Below are positions 7,394 to 15,351 of a stretch of 32,908 nucleotides of DNA, piece after piece. Numbering within the stretch: position 1 is the first letter of the stretch; each line of letters starts with the position of its first letter. The stretch spans positions 1-32,908 of the forward strand of contig JAFTAP010000033.1 in the NCBI GenBank assembly GCA_017455525.1. The letters are read 5' to 3'. Both the position numbers and the translations under genes were made by a program. Below the pieces are notes generated by a model. That model was not told the DNA's origin. It ran no database searches and was given only the letters and a program-made list of their open reading frames with translations. Source of the DNA: Lachnospiraceae bacterium (GTDB lineage Bacteria > Bacillota > Clostridia > Lachnospirales > Lachnospiraceae).

Positions 7394-8800
7394 TTAGTTA
7401 TTGTATTGTGCCACTATATCATCTGCCAGTTTCTGACATTCGCCCAATGCAGTTTCAGCCTTGGTCTCATCAAATAGAACCGGCTGCACAAGCTGAGGCA
7501 GTACATCGTTGATTATCGCATTGATTCCGGGGAATGATGCATCAACTATGAAATCCGAGGGGGCGGATGTATCCGTATTAGTCATGGACATGACCTTCTC
7601 ATTGCTCTTGTATGCATCGGTCTCCATAAGAGACTTCATGTATGCAGGATATCCATTGGTTACGGACCACTCCAGTGCCGGACAGGTGCCGTTTGCATCC
7701 ATCGTATTCCACCATTCAATGAACCTGTACGCTGCAAGCTTCTCAGCATCTGATGCCACAGTAGTCACAGAGAAGCCAAGGACTTCGCAAGAGTTCATAT
7801 TTCCAGCAGCTCCAGTAGGGATAGTACTTATCCCATAGTTTATGCCAGCCGTGTCCATACCGCCCGTGAGCCACGGTCCGTTAATTGTCATGCCAAGCTG
7901 TCCGGCTGTCATCATTGAATCTGTGTCATCAGTGAGAGGGTTGTCCCCAGCGTCAACAAGCTGCTTATAAGTATTTACAAAGTCAGCGTATCCACTGTTT
8001 GAATCGAAATTAGCCTGCCACTTTCCGCTGCTGTCTTTTGTAACCGCAAGTCCTCCGAATCTCTGTATCGTATGTGCCATCTGGTAATTATAGCCATAGC
8101 ACAGACCTGAACCATAGACATTCTTCGAGGAATCGGTTATTTTTTTCGCATATTCAAGGTATTCGTCCCAAGTTGTCGGTCCCTTTTCGGGATCAAGTCC
8201 TGCCGCCTCAAACAAGTCCTTATTCCAATAAAGATAGAAGCTCACAATCTGGAAAGGCACAAGATACAGCGAATCATCCTCTGAACAGTAATCAAGGTAT
8301 GACTGTATGAAATCACTTTTATCCAACCCTGTCTTATCAAAAATATCACTTATGTCCTGCATATACTGTCCGTATGTGAAACGGTATGCGCTTGATGAAA
8401 GCAGCAATGCGGGACCCTCGCCTGCCGCAAAAGCAGATGAAAGCTCTTCATCAAGACTTGAAGTGATATCCATATCAACAGTTATTCCGTACTCATTCTC
8501 ACTATTGAACCTGTCAACAAGCTCAACAAGCTGGTCTCCGTCTGAGCCTGTGAAGCCGTTCCAGAACTTTATGGTTATTGGCTCACTAGTTTCCGCCTCT
8601 ACCGCATCAGTGCTTTCTGTGCTATCCGCCGTGCTCTCTGCTGCATTCGCATTTGTATCTGCTTTTGCTTCAACCTCAGCATCCGTATCTGCCACAGCAG
8701 ATGTGTCCTGTGCGGGTGTGCTTGCGGATGATCCGCATCCAGCCAGTAGTGAAGTTGTCATCGCTACTGCAAGAATCGTTGAAATGATTTTCTTTTTCAT
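7394..8800 (-). CDS. Lipoprotein sugar-binding protein of a CUT1 ABC importer
   Basis: 468 residues. The N-terminus is a lipoprotein signal (MKKKIISTILAVAMTTSLLAGC) with lipobox LLAGC and lipidated Cys22. A low-complexity Ala/Glu/Thr/Ser/Asp linker of about 50 residues follows, then a family 1 solute-binding fold beginning ITIKFWNGFTGSDGDQLVEL. It captures oligosaccharide outside the membrane and delivers it to the permeases at 5572-7324. The start ATG has a strong site (AAAGGAGGAG). It is the first gene of the operon and has a leader of about 235 bases from the main promoter. The long acidic linker probably spans the cell wall. Confidence 0.92.
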   Translation of the reverse strand: MKKKIISTILAVAMTTSLLAGCGSSASTPAQDTSAVADTDAEVEAKADTNANAAESTADSTESTDAVEAETSEPITIKFWNGFTGSDGDQLVELVDRFNSENEYGITVDMDITSSLDEELSSAFAAGEGPALLLSSSAYRFTYGQYMQDISDIFDKTGLDKSDFIQSYLDYCSEDDSLYLVPFQIVSFYLYWNKDLFEAAGLDPEKGPTTWDEYLEYAKKITDSSKNVYGSGLCYGYNYQMAHTIQRFGGLAVTKDSSGKWQANFDSNSGYADFVNTYKQLVDAGDNPLTDDTDSMMTAGQLGMTINGPWLTGGMDTAGINYGISTIPTGAAGNMNSCEVLGFSVTTVASDAEKLAAYRFIEWWNTMDANGTCPALEWSVTNGYPAYMKSLMETDAYKSNEKVMSMTNTDTSAPSDFIVDASFPGINAIINDVLPQLVQPVLFDETKAETALGECQKLADDIVAQYNN

Positions 8801-8849
8801 TCGCTCCTCCTTTGCCTTTCGCTTTTAAATGAATTAACCTGCTACCCGC

Positions 8850-8878
8850 TTTATATCCATACGATCTATATGTTACAA
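8850..8878 (-). promoter_or_regulatory. Possible second promoter close to the binding-protein gene
   Basis: On the minus strand TTGTAA (8878-8873), 17 bases, TATAAA (8855-8850). It is weaker than the main promoter at 9043-9071. It would bypass both operators, so it may be a basal promoter or a chance match in AT-rich leader DNA. Confidence 0.3.
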
Positions 8879-8982
8879 TGTGATTCGGAGATATCTATCT
8901 AGTTTGTTTTGTCCTGACCGGGATACTTTGAACTATTTGGGTATCTCTTCTTTTCTTATATGGATATTCAGCTTTTGTTTTT

Positions 8983-9000
8983 TGTGTACTCGTGTACGCA
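8983..9000. promoter_or_regulatory. LacI-type operator copy 2
   Basis: On the minus strand TGCGTACACGAGTACACA, centred on CG. It matches operator copy 1 at 14 of 18 positions and is centred 34 bases from it, about three helical turns downstream of the promoter. Two such copies fit repression by a LacI dimer or tetramer, most likely the regulator at 3076-4059. Confidence 0.65.
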
Positions 9001-9016
9001 TTGTTGAAAAATATTA

Positions 9017-9034
9017 AGCGTTCACGAGTACGCT
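9017..9034. promoter_or_regulatory. LacI-type operator copy 1, overlapping the transcription start
   Basis: AGCGTTCACGAGTACGCT is an imperfect palindrome (14 of 18 positions symmetric) with the central CG common in LacI-family operators. It begins nine bases downstream of the -10 box of the main promoter and so covers the expected start site, a classical repressor position. Confidence 0.7.
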
Positions 9035-9042
9035 TTCGAAAA

Positions 9043-9071
9043 AGTATACATCTTTCACAAATATCTGTCAA
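9043..9071 (-). promoter_or_regulatory. Main promoter of the sugar-uptake/GH51/lacI operon
   Basis: TTGACA (9071-9066), exactly 17 bases, TATACT (9048-9043), a near-consensus housekeeping promoter. It is followed at once by the two operator palindromes. This strong promoter probably needs repression, which the operon-encoded LacI protein can supply. Confidence 0.85.
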
Positions 9072-9115
9072 CATTTATTTTTAAATTTGTGGGATTCTAT
9101 GCCTGTCGGCTTTCT

Positions 9116-9440
9116 TTAATGATGCGGTTGCGTATTATCTACGTGTTCTTTATCTCGTCCATATATCCAGCAGTAATGATTCCTGCCGGTAGTGCTAGAC
9201 GGCTTTATATCAGATGCTTTCTTCAACAACTGCAATATATTCTCAGAAATCTGCTCTATGTCATCTAATATTTCTAAATCAAAATGAACGTTGTGTTGCG
9301 TGAATGTCACGCTGTCACGGTCTTGATCTTTTGCTTTCAGAAAAGCCAATCTTGAAAACGCTTCCTCTATGCTCGAAAAAGGCGAAATGGCGGATATAAT
9401 GAGCGATATACTTAGCAACAAGGAGAGAACTGATGATGAC
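9116..9440 (-). other. Open-frame remnant downstream of tRNA-Ser, unrecognised
   Basis: A minus-strand frame continues from the tRNA terminator down to a TAA at 9116. Its lower part has protein-like composition (IEEAFSRLAFLKAKDQDRDS, then a Leu/Ile/Glu-rich helix region with ILQLLKKASDIKPS, ending NTQPHH). There is no Met codon below the tRNA and no ribosome site, so it is not a working gene as seen. It could be the 3' remnant of a gene truncated at the tRNA, a common integration spot, or a chance frame. Confidence 0.25.
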
Positions 9441-9442
9441 AG

Positions 9443-9471
9443 CAAAAAAGCCTCATCATAAGATGAAGCCC
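9443..9471 (-). terminator. Terminator of tRNA-Ser
   Basis: On the minus strand GGCTTCATC, loop TTAT, GATGAGGC, then TTTTTT: a nine-pair stem with two G-T wobbles, starting about ten bases after the tRNA 3' end. Confidence 0.85.
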
Positions 9472-9479
9472 TTTGAAAA

Positions 9480-9569
9480 CGGAGTTGGAGAGATTCGAAC
9501 TCTCGCGCCGGTTGCCCGGCCTGCCGCATTTCGAGTGCGGTCCCTTCAGCCAAACTTGGGTACAACTCC
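9480..9569 (-). tRNA. tRNA-Ser, anticodon CGA
   Basis: A 90-base serine tRNA with the long variable arm of the class. The acceptor arms GGAGTTG and CAACTCC pair fully, with discriminator G at 9480. The anticodon stem CCGCA/TGCGG closes the loop CTCGAAA, so the anticodon is CGA, reading UCG. The variable arm is a GCCGGGCAACCGGC-type hairpin and the T arm is GAGAG-TTCGAAT-CTCTC. The CCA end is not encoded. It has its own promoter and terminator. Confidence 0.97.
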
Positions 9570-9582
9570 GAGTAACTGATAT

Positions 9583-9611
9583 ATGATAACCCAGTCCTTC
9601 CGAAAAGACAA
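9583..9611 (-). promoter_or_regulatory. Promoter of tRNA-Ser
   Basis: TTGTCT (9611-9606), 17 bases, TATCAT (9588-9583), placing the transcription start a few bases before the mature tRNA 5' end at 9569. Confidence 0.65.
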
Positions 9612-9795
9612 TTTTTTAGAAATGCTTTTTGGAAAAGCGGATTTTATATAAAATTAAATTCTGAAAACACCGTATTTACAATGCTTTCAGGGGAGAAATA
9701 TCAAAAGCACAAAAGTTTTTCGAGTGCGCCCCGTTATGACCGCTTCGATACGTCTCCATTGTATGAACATGCGTTTAGCTAATGCTCATGTCCAT
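9612..9795. other. Intergenic stretch with no recognised feature
   Basis: Between the tRNA promoter and the peroxidase terminator I see no open frame with a ribosome site, no long hairpin and no repeat of other parts of the window. The left part is AT-rich. Confidence 0.5.
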
Positions 9796-9824
9796 AAAAG
9801 GCGGTCTGGACTTAACTCCAGACC
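9796..9824 (-). terminator. Terminator of the glutathione peroxidase gene
   Basis: On the minus strand GGTCTGGA, loop GTTAAG, TCCAGACC: a perfect 8-bp stem followed by GCCTTTTAT. It lies about 60 bases after the gene's stop codon. Confidence 0.8.
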
Positions 9825-9884
9825 ATCCTTTGCAATTATATATTCATAATCCTATCAAGTCAATGCAGCATTTGACAGCTAGCT

Positions 9885-10427
9885 TTATATCAGATCAGCC
9901 ACGCATTTACTGACTTCTTCCATTTTAGCCGTAGGCTCGAACCTTGCGACGACATTTCCCTCACGGTCGATCACGAACTTTGTGAAGTTCCATTTGATAT
10001 CGGGGTTATTCTTATAGTCCTTGTCAATCTTTTTAAGCATCGTGTTCATGGCAAATGCCTTAGGTCCCTTGCCAAAGCCCTCAAAGCCCTTCTGCTCCTT
10101 TAAGTAATTAAATAAAGGCAGCGCATTCTCACCATTCACATCAGATTTTTTCATCTGAGGGAATTTTGTGTTGTACTTCAATGTGCAAAACTCATGTATC
10201 TCATCGTCCGTCCCCGGAGTCTGACCCGCAAATTGATTACAAGGCACATCCACCACCTCGAAGCCCTTGTCATGATACTTCTCGTACATCTCCTCAATAT
10301 CCTTATAATGAGGAGTAAACCCACAGCCCGTGGCAGTATTCACAACAAGAACTACCTTGCCCTCATAATCCTTCATTGAGATTTCCGTGCCATCCGGAGA
10401 CGTTACACTATAATCATAAAACCCCAT
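9885..10427 (-). CDS. Glutathione peroxidase family protein (thiol peroxidase)
   Basis: 180 residues from the ATG at 10427 (MGFYDYSV), which has AGGAGG eight bases ahead. An upstream extension to 10508 would be translated from non-coding DNA that carries a repeat, so I reject it. It reduces hydrogen peroxide or lipid peroxides in the cytoplasm, in bacteria usually with thioredoxin. The peroxidatic Cys35 lies in NTATGCGFTPHY; the catalytic Gln in PCNQFAGQ and the Trp-Asn pair in KWNFTKF complete the active site. It stands alone between the glycan cluster and tRNA-Ser, with its own terminator. The promoter was not clearly found; read-through from the aminotransferase gene is possible. Confidence 0.93.
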   Translation of the reverse strand: MGFYDYSVTSPDGTEISMKDYEGKVVLVVNTATGCGFTPHYKDIEEMYEKYHDKGFEVVDVPCNQFAGQTPGTDDEIHEFCTLKYNTKFPQMKKSDVNGENALPLFNYLKEQKGFEGFGKGPKAFAMNTMLKKIDKDYKNNPDIKWNFTKFVIDREGNVVARFEPTAKMEEVSKCVADLI

Positions 10428-10453
10428 GCCTATTACCTCCTGTCTTAATAATA

Positions 10454-10472
10454 ATGATGCTAGGGTCAAAAG
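10454..10472 (+). repeat. 19-base repeat copy (end of the two-hairpin element)
   Basis: ATGATGCTAGGGTCAAAAG is identical to 32771-32789. Here only this end is present, not the hairpins. It lies just upstream of the peroxidase ribosome site, in the same orientation relative to that gene as the other copy has to the FIST gene. Confidence 0.7.
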
Positions 10473-10532
10473 CCCCTTTGCGTTGTTTATGATGCCCTCT
10501 GCAAACATAAAATTTGGTTTACCTGTTCTTCA

Positions 10533-11642
10533 TCAATGACAGTTTAATATAACATCGCATATCCTGTCTACATCTGATATGGCAAGGTCCGCATACATGG
10601 GGATTGTGAGGACTTTTTTGCTGATATCCAGCGCTACCGGCGTGCTGTCTGCATCGTATTTATCCTTGTAGCAGTCCATAGCCGTGGTTATGGGATAGAA
10701 ATATTTCCTTGCTCCTATTCCGTTTTTATTCAATGCTTCAAAGACCTCATCCCTGTCGGCTCCGAATAGATCCGGCTCAAAAACCACAGGGAAATATGCG
10801 TGATTCTGCTTCACTTCTTTCTGTAACGGCGAGAGCCGCAATCCGGGAACGGACGATAGCCTCTCCCTGTATCTCTCGCTGACCTTTGCTCTCTTTGCTA
10901 TCTCGTCATCCACATGACGGAGATTGCATATTCCCATGGCTGCACTGAATTCATGCATCTTCGCATTAGGTCCTATATAAGCAACCTTTTCCTCATCGAC
11001 GATCCCGAAGTCCCTTATCTGCGCAAGCTTCAGGTCTAGGGGCGGATCGCTGTAGCACGCCGCTCCGCCCTCTATCGTATGGTACACCTTGGTTGCATGA
11101 AAGCTGTAGCAGCTTACATCTCCGTAAGTTCCTATGCCACGATCTCTATATGTTTCACCAAAGGTATGCGCCGCATCATATATAACCTTAAGTCCATGCC
11201 TGTCCGCTATCTCCTGTATCGCATCAATGTCGCATATGTTTCCATACACATGTATCGGAAGTATCGCCACAGTGCGGTCAGTTATCAGCGCTTCTATCTT
11301 TGATGCGTCAATCGTGAAGTCATCCTCATTTATATCACAGAATACAGGCGTGAGACCGCTGCGCACTATCGCATGCGTCGTGGATACAAAGGTAAAGGGA
11401 GATGTGATCACTTCCCCGCTCGTAAGCCCAAGGGCAGCAAGCGATAATTCTATTGCCATGTGTCCATTAGTAAAAAGCTCTAAATGGGAAACTCCCATAT
11501 ATTCACGAAGCTTCGCCCTAAGCTCCTCATGCTTTGAACCTGCATTCGTAAGCCAATGGCTGTCCCACAAGCTTCGTACCTCATCCACGTATTCATCAAG
11601 CGTAGGCATTGAAGATCTAGTTACCGCTATCCTGTCACTCAT
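10533..11642 (-). CDS. DegT/DnrJ/EryC1/StrS-family sugar aminotransferase
   Basis: 369 residues from the ATG at 11642 (MSDRIAV), four bases after the stop of the fucosyltransferase gene; the 19-residue extension upstream overlaps that gene and is unlikely. The PLP-dependent enzyme transfers an amino group to a nucleotide-linked keto sugar. Lys185 (SFHATKVYH) is the PLP Schiff-base lysine and Asp156 (YDAAHTFG) contacts the pyridine nitrogen. The WLTNAGSKHEELRAKL start matches the family's sugar-substrate proteins. No dehydratase or epimerase to make its keto-sugar substrate lies in the window, so that step must be encoded elsewhere. It is the last gene of the glycan cluster. Confidence 0.88.
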   Translation of the reverse strand: MSDRIAVTRSSMPTLDEYVDEVRSLWDSHWLTNAGSKHEELRAKLREYMGVSHLELFTNGHMAIELSLAALGLTSGEVITSPFTFVSTTHAIVRSGLTPVFCDINEDDFTIDASKIEALITDRTVAILPIHVYGNICDIDAIQEIADRHGLKVIYDAAHTFGETYRDRGIGTYGDVSCYSFHATKVYHTIEGGAACYSDPPLDLKLAQIRDFGIVDEEKVAYIGPNAKMHEFSAAMGICNLRHVDDEIAKRAKVSERYRERLSSVPGLRLSPLQKEVKQNHAYFPVVFEPDLFGADRDEVFEALNKNGIGARKYFYPITTAMDCYKDKYDADSTPVALDISKKVLTIPMYADLAISDVDRICDVILNCH

Positions 11643-11646
11643 ATCT

Positions 11647-12537
11647 TTATAACCTCTCCCATCCGTCAATAGTCTTTTTCTCACTGTCCTGTCCCGCAAT
11701 GTAAGCCGAAGGATATATCACATGCCTGCCCTCAGGATTACCAAGCAGCGCTCCCCAAGTTGAGAATGTGGAATTAGCGATTATATTCCCCTTACACTTA
11801 CTCATAAGGTACATATCCCTCCAGGAATCAGATCCCGTATTTCCCGTGACGACCGTCCTTTCATCCGCCGGAAGCCAGCCGAAGGCTTCCTTTATGAAAT
11901 CTTTATCATCAGAAAAAATGAAAAAGTGCGGTTTATCATACAGCTTCCTCATCCGCATAACCGCTGCCTTGTAATAATCTTCTCGAAGCAAATCAAACTT
12001 CCCCTCATATATCGGATCAAGATAATCACCCCGCCTCACATGAACCGATACCGACTCGACTGACTCTATGTGGTGAGCCATCACGGAGGAGCTTGCTGTC
12101 TCATCCTTCTGAAAAGCGAATATCTTTCTTATATCATCTAGGTCGTCCTTAAAATACTTCTCAGAAATATAATACCCAGTCAAATATAAATTCTTACGGG
12201 TGTCGTAAAAAATCATATCCTGCAGCGGAATCTCATCCGCACAATGAGCATCTATATATTTCTGATCAAATATCCTAAGCCCACGGTTGATATATCTATA
12301 GCCTCGCACGGTATGAGGAAACTGCCCTGATGCAAGCGCTATCTCCCACGGCGTGGCTTCAGGCAATGAAATGCCGAAAAGCTTCTGAAGCTCATATCCC
12401 TGATGCGCGTTGTGCCATGCAAACCACGTAAGATCTGCCCTCACCCTGACCTCAGGGTGATGCTTCTTCAGCAGCCTGAAAAATACATACTGAAACATCT
12501 GATTGCCAAGCCCTGAGCTGAACTGCTGCACTATCAT
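11647..12537 (-). CDS. Alpha-1,2-fucosyltransferase-like glycosyltransferase, GT11
   Basis: 296 residues. The N-terminus FSSGLGNQMFQYVFFRLLKK and the HxRRGD motif (VSVHVRRGDYLD, near residue 165) are diagnostic of GT11, which transfers fucose from GDP-fucose; the later NSTFSTWGALL block fits too. It is soluble with no signal peptide, so it acts on the cytoplasmic side on lipid-linked glycan. It overlaps its neighbour upstream by four bases (ATGA), showing translational coupling. No GDP-fucose synthesis genes lie in the window. Confidence 0.9.
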   Translation of the reverse strand: MIVQQFSSGLGNQMFQYVFFRLLKKHHPEVRVRADLTWFAWHNAHQGYELQKLFGISLPEATPWEIALASGQFPHTVRGYRYINRGLRIFDQKYIDAHCADEIPLQDMIFYDTRKNLYLTGYYISEKYFKDDLDDIRKIFAFQKDETASSSVMAHHIESVESVSVHVRRGDYLDPIYEGKFDLLREDYYKAAVMRMRKLYDKPHFFIFSDDKDFIKEAFGWLPADERTVVTGNTGSDSWRDMYLMSKCKGNIIANSTFSTWGALLGNPEGRHVIYPSAYIAGQDSEKKTIDGWERL

Positions 12538-13577
12538 ACGTTTCCCGCCTTTGAGTATGGATAAGCTGCATCCGGTGCCAGACTTTCTGAAATATCATTC
12601 AGCACCCTCGGCACATACGACGGTTTCCATTCCCCTGTATGCTCATTCATAGCGGGCTTCGGAAAGCAGCATATCACATGCAGGAAATCATATTTTAGCA
12701 CTGTTGCAAAAACTCTCCACGACTCTGCCGACGGATGCTTCACGAATATGGAAGTCCCAAGCTTAAAATCATACCATGCCCTTTCCCGCTCTCTTTTATC
12801 AAGCCCCCTGTACTGCTCCAGCCAGTACATCTGTGCCACATGAAAATACGTCTCCTGCATATACTGATTGCGTCTCTGATTCAGCGAGTTCCAATTCTCT
12901 CCCTCATCCTTCACCACATATCTCCAGGAGCTCATTACCTCATCGAAATGATGTATCGGACCATGCAGCAAAGTGAATAAGAGAATCCATGCGTCATCTA
13001 TGAAGTCATGCGCCCTGTATATCACCGTATAATCATACAGTCCATCCTTCCAGAAATTCCTCGTGACAATGGACGCGGTCTGTCCGGGCCATATATCATC
13101 CGCCCTGTAGTCTGTCAGGGTATAAACTTCCTTATCCCATGTGTATAAGCGCAGCGGCGTTTTATCTGATAATTCCGTTCCGTCCTCGCCTATAAGCAAT
13201 GCCGGATTCGCACACCCTGAATAATCCGGATGAGCCTCCAGAAAATCCACCGCCTTCTGAAGCTTATGCGTATCTATCCAATAATCATCTCCTTCAAGAG
13301 TCGCTATATACTTCCCCCTGCATTCCATAGCCGTCTCATATACATTAAGCGTAGGCCGACCGAAATTCCTGTCTCTGAAAAGCAGTCGTACCTTATCGGG
13401 ATATGCCTTCTTATATTCCCTTAGTATATCTCTGGTCGAGTCCGTAGAGCAGTCTTCTCCGACTACCACTTCAAAATCAAAATCCGTTTCCTGTGAAAGC
13501 ACGGATTCTAACGACTGGCGCAGATATTTCTCATGATTATACGTAATAAAAAGCACGGATAAGACAGGATCATTCAT
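12534..13577 (-). CDS. Glycosyltransferase family 2
   Basis: 347 residues. A GT-A fold starts at residue 4 (LSVLFITYNHEKYLRQSLES), with the nucleotide-binding VVVGEDCSTDSTRDIL and a DxD-like LEGDDYW that binds the metal and sugar nucleotide. The C-terminal 130 residues are not GT2 core and are Trp- and Tyr-rich. No membrane helix is apparent. It overlaps the ABC transporter gene by eight bases. Donor and acceptor cannot be read from sequence. Confidence 0.88.
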   Translation of the reverse strand: MNDPVLSVLFITYNHEKYLRQSLESVLSQETDFDFEVVVGEDCSTDSTRDILREYKKAYPDKVRLLFRDRNFGRPTLNVYETAMECRGKYIATLEGDDYWIDTHKLQKAVDFLEAHPDYSGCANPALLIGEDGTELSDKTPLRLYTWDKEVYTLTDYRADDIWPGQTASIVTRNFWKDGLYDYTVIYRAHDFIDDAWILLFTLLHGPIHHFDEVMSSWRYVVKDEGENWNSLNQRRNQYMQETYFHVAQMYWLEQYRGLDKRERERAWYDFKLGTSIFVKHPSAESWRVFATVLKYDFLHVICCFPKPAMNEHTGEWKPSYVPRVLNDISESLAPDAAYPYSKAGNV

Positions 13578-15351
13578 CTAAAGTCGTCTCCTTCAGCATC
13601 TCATCAAAATCAGTCCTGTCCACAGGGATGACCTTGCCGTCTGAAACCTCAAATATAAGGTCGCAGTTTCTTATCGTCGTAAGCCTGTGCGCTATGATAA
13701 GCATAGTCTTCCTGCCATGAAGAGAATCTATCGCCTCCATTACTGCCTTTTCCGTATCAGAGTCAAGAGCAGATGTCGCTTCATCCAATACTAAAAATTC
13801 AGGATTTCCATAGAGCGCCCTTGCTATCCCTATCCTCTGCCTCTGTCCGCCGGAAAGTCTTACTCCCCTCTCTCCAACCTTCGTATCGAGTCCCTCGGGC
13901 AAGGATTTGATAAACTCCGTGAGCTGCGCCTCTTTCACGGCTTCCCAAACCTTACCATCGTCTATCTCATCAGTCTCTATACCGAATGCAATATTTTCTT
14001 TTATTGATTCATCCGCAAGGAAGATTGCCTGAGGAATATAAGCGAGTCTCTTTGCCCAGGTCATAGGATAATCATGTACATTCATCCTGCCAAATCTGAC
14101 CTCGCCATCCTTCGGAAAGAAGATACCAAGTATGACATCCGCAAGGGTTGATTTGCCTGAACCTGTCGACCCGATCAATCCAACTGAACTCCCTGTCGGT
14201 ATATTCAGCGAGACATCCTTCAGTACGTCTCTGTCCGTATTCGGATAAGCAAAGCTAAGCCTGTCCACGAATATCGCATCCGCTCCCGATATATCCGGCG
14301 CATTGCTTTCATCTTTATGCTCTACCTCAAGCATATCCTCCGTCTCCTTAAGGTCATGGTAAATAAGGTCTATGGACGGCATAAGAAATGATATCCCATT
14401 AAAGTAATTCGTTATCTTACCGACAGACGGCAGCAGCTTAAATGCAGCCACTGCAAAGCCCGCAAGTTCAGGAACGATCGAGTTCATATCAGTCCCCGAT
14501 AGCACCTTGGCGATCATCACCAAGAGTATTCCCACCATGCAGACCATCTCTATCAGGTACTTGGGCACCGCTCCGAAAAAGTTCGTATGAATAAGAGCAT
14601 CCATCTTCTGCTCGCCGCCATAGGTGAACTTATCCACGAAATACTTTTCCCTATGAAGTATCTTTATGTCTTTGACAGCTCCCAAAGCCTCCTCTATTGC
14701 CTGATGCATAATACCGTCATACTTCTGGTTTATCTGTCCGTATCTGTTCGACCTGTTCTTTGTAAACGCCATAAACACACCAACACTTACCGCAAGCACG
14801 ACAGCTATCGATATCGTCATAACCGGATCCTTCACTAAAAGATACATGACAAGAAGTACTGACAGCATCAGCTCCGAAACAACATTAAGAAACTGTAAGA
14901 TAAGCTGAAATAGTCTTTCGCTGTCAAGCATTATATTCCTTATCATTTCAGAGGTATTATGATCCAGATGGTATACGTACGGCTTCTTCATATAGCAATC
15001 GACAAGTCTTGACTCTACCTTAAGCTGATTATGATAAATGAATCCATACAGGAAATAATACATGACGCTGAGATATATATTTTTAACTATATATATAACA
15101 ATAATAGTGACAGCAAGCCCTATGAACATCTGCTTCCTGTCGTATAATGCGAAAAAATCTCTAAAGCTTCGCAAGAAAACATTGCTCTCTATCTTTTCAG
15201 GCTCAGTCACCACAGTCGTAAGCGGCATGAAAAGAGAGACGCCTAAAAGCTCCATCAAAGCACCTATAAATATAGCAATAAGAAGTATTATCATATTATG
15301 TTTCTGCTTCTTATTAAATATATATGAAATTTCAGATATCAGTTTCTTCAT
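13570..15351 (-). CDS. ABC exporter (MsbA/PglK-type lipid-linked glycan flippase)
   Basis: 593 residues, a half-transporter with fused domains. The membrane domain spans about residues 20-330 (helices IILLIAIFIGALMELLGVSL, MFIGLAVTIIVIYIV and others). The nucleotide-binding domain spans about 350-580, with Walker A GSTGSGKST near 393, signature LSGGQRQRIGIARAL, Walker B FLVLDEATSALD and a switch His in LIIAHRL. In a glycosyltransferase cluster such a protein usually flips undecaprenyl-linked oligosaccharide to the outer face, as PglK does in Campylobacter. It overlaps the genes on both sides. Confidence 0.88.
   Translation of the reverse strand: MKKLISEISYIFNKKQKHNMIILLIAIFIGALMELLGVSLFMPLTTVVTEPEKIESNVFLRSFRDFFALYDRKQMFIGLAVTIIVIYIVKNIYLSVMYYFLYGFIYHNQLKVESRLVDCYMKKPYVYHLDHNTSEMIRNIMLDSERLFQLILQFLNVVSELMLSVLLVMYLLVKDPVMTISIAVVLAVSVGVFMAFTKNRSNRYGQINQKYDGIMHQAIEEALGAVKDIKILHREKYFVDKFTYGGEQKMDALIHTNFFGAVPKYLIEMVCMVGILLVMIAKVLSGTDMNSIVPELAGFAVAAFKLLPSVGKITNYFNGISFLMPSIDLIYHDLKETEDMLEVEHKDESNAPDISGADAIFVDRLSFAYPNTDRDVLKDVSLNIPTGSSVGLIGSTGSGKSTLADVILGIFFPKDGEVRFGRMNVHDYPMTWAKRLAYIPQAIFLADESIKENIAFGIETDEIDDGKVWEAVKEAQLTEFIKSLPEGLDTKVGERGVRLSGGQRQRIGIARALYGNPEFLVLDEATSALDSDTEKAVMEAIDSLHGRKTMLIIAHRLTTIRNCDLIFEVSDGKVIPVDRTDFDEMLKETTLDE

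Noticed and set aside
8801-9036. Riboswitch in the long leader of the sugar operon
   Set aside because: I looked for paired-helix riboswitch cores and a terminator/anti-terminator pair and saw none; the operators explain the regulation.
9116-9565. A 149-codon minus-strand frame running through tRNA-Ser
   Set aside because: Its only Met codons lie inside the tRNA gene, and a terminator interrupts it; only the part below 9440 is kept as a doubtful remnant.
10455-10472. TTGACC within the 19-base repeat as a -35 box for gpx
   Set aside because: No acceptable -10 hexamer lies 16-18 bases downstream on the minus strand.
10428-10508. N-terminal extension of the glutathione peroxidase
   Set aside because: The extension translates the 19-base repeat and intergenic DNA, while the ATG at 10427 has a strong ribosome site and gives the standard family start.
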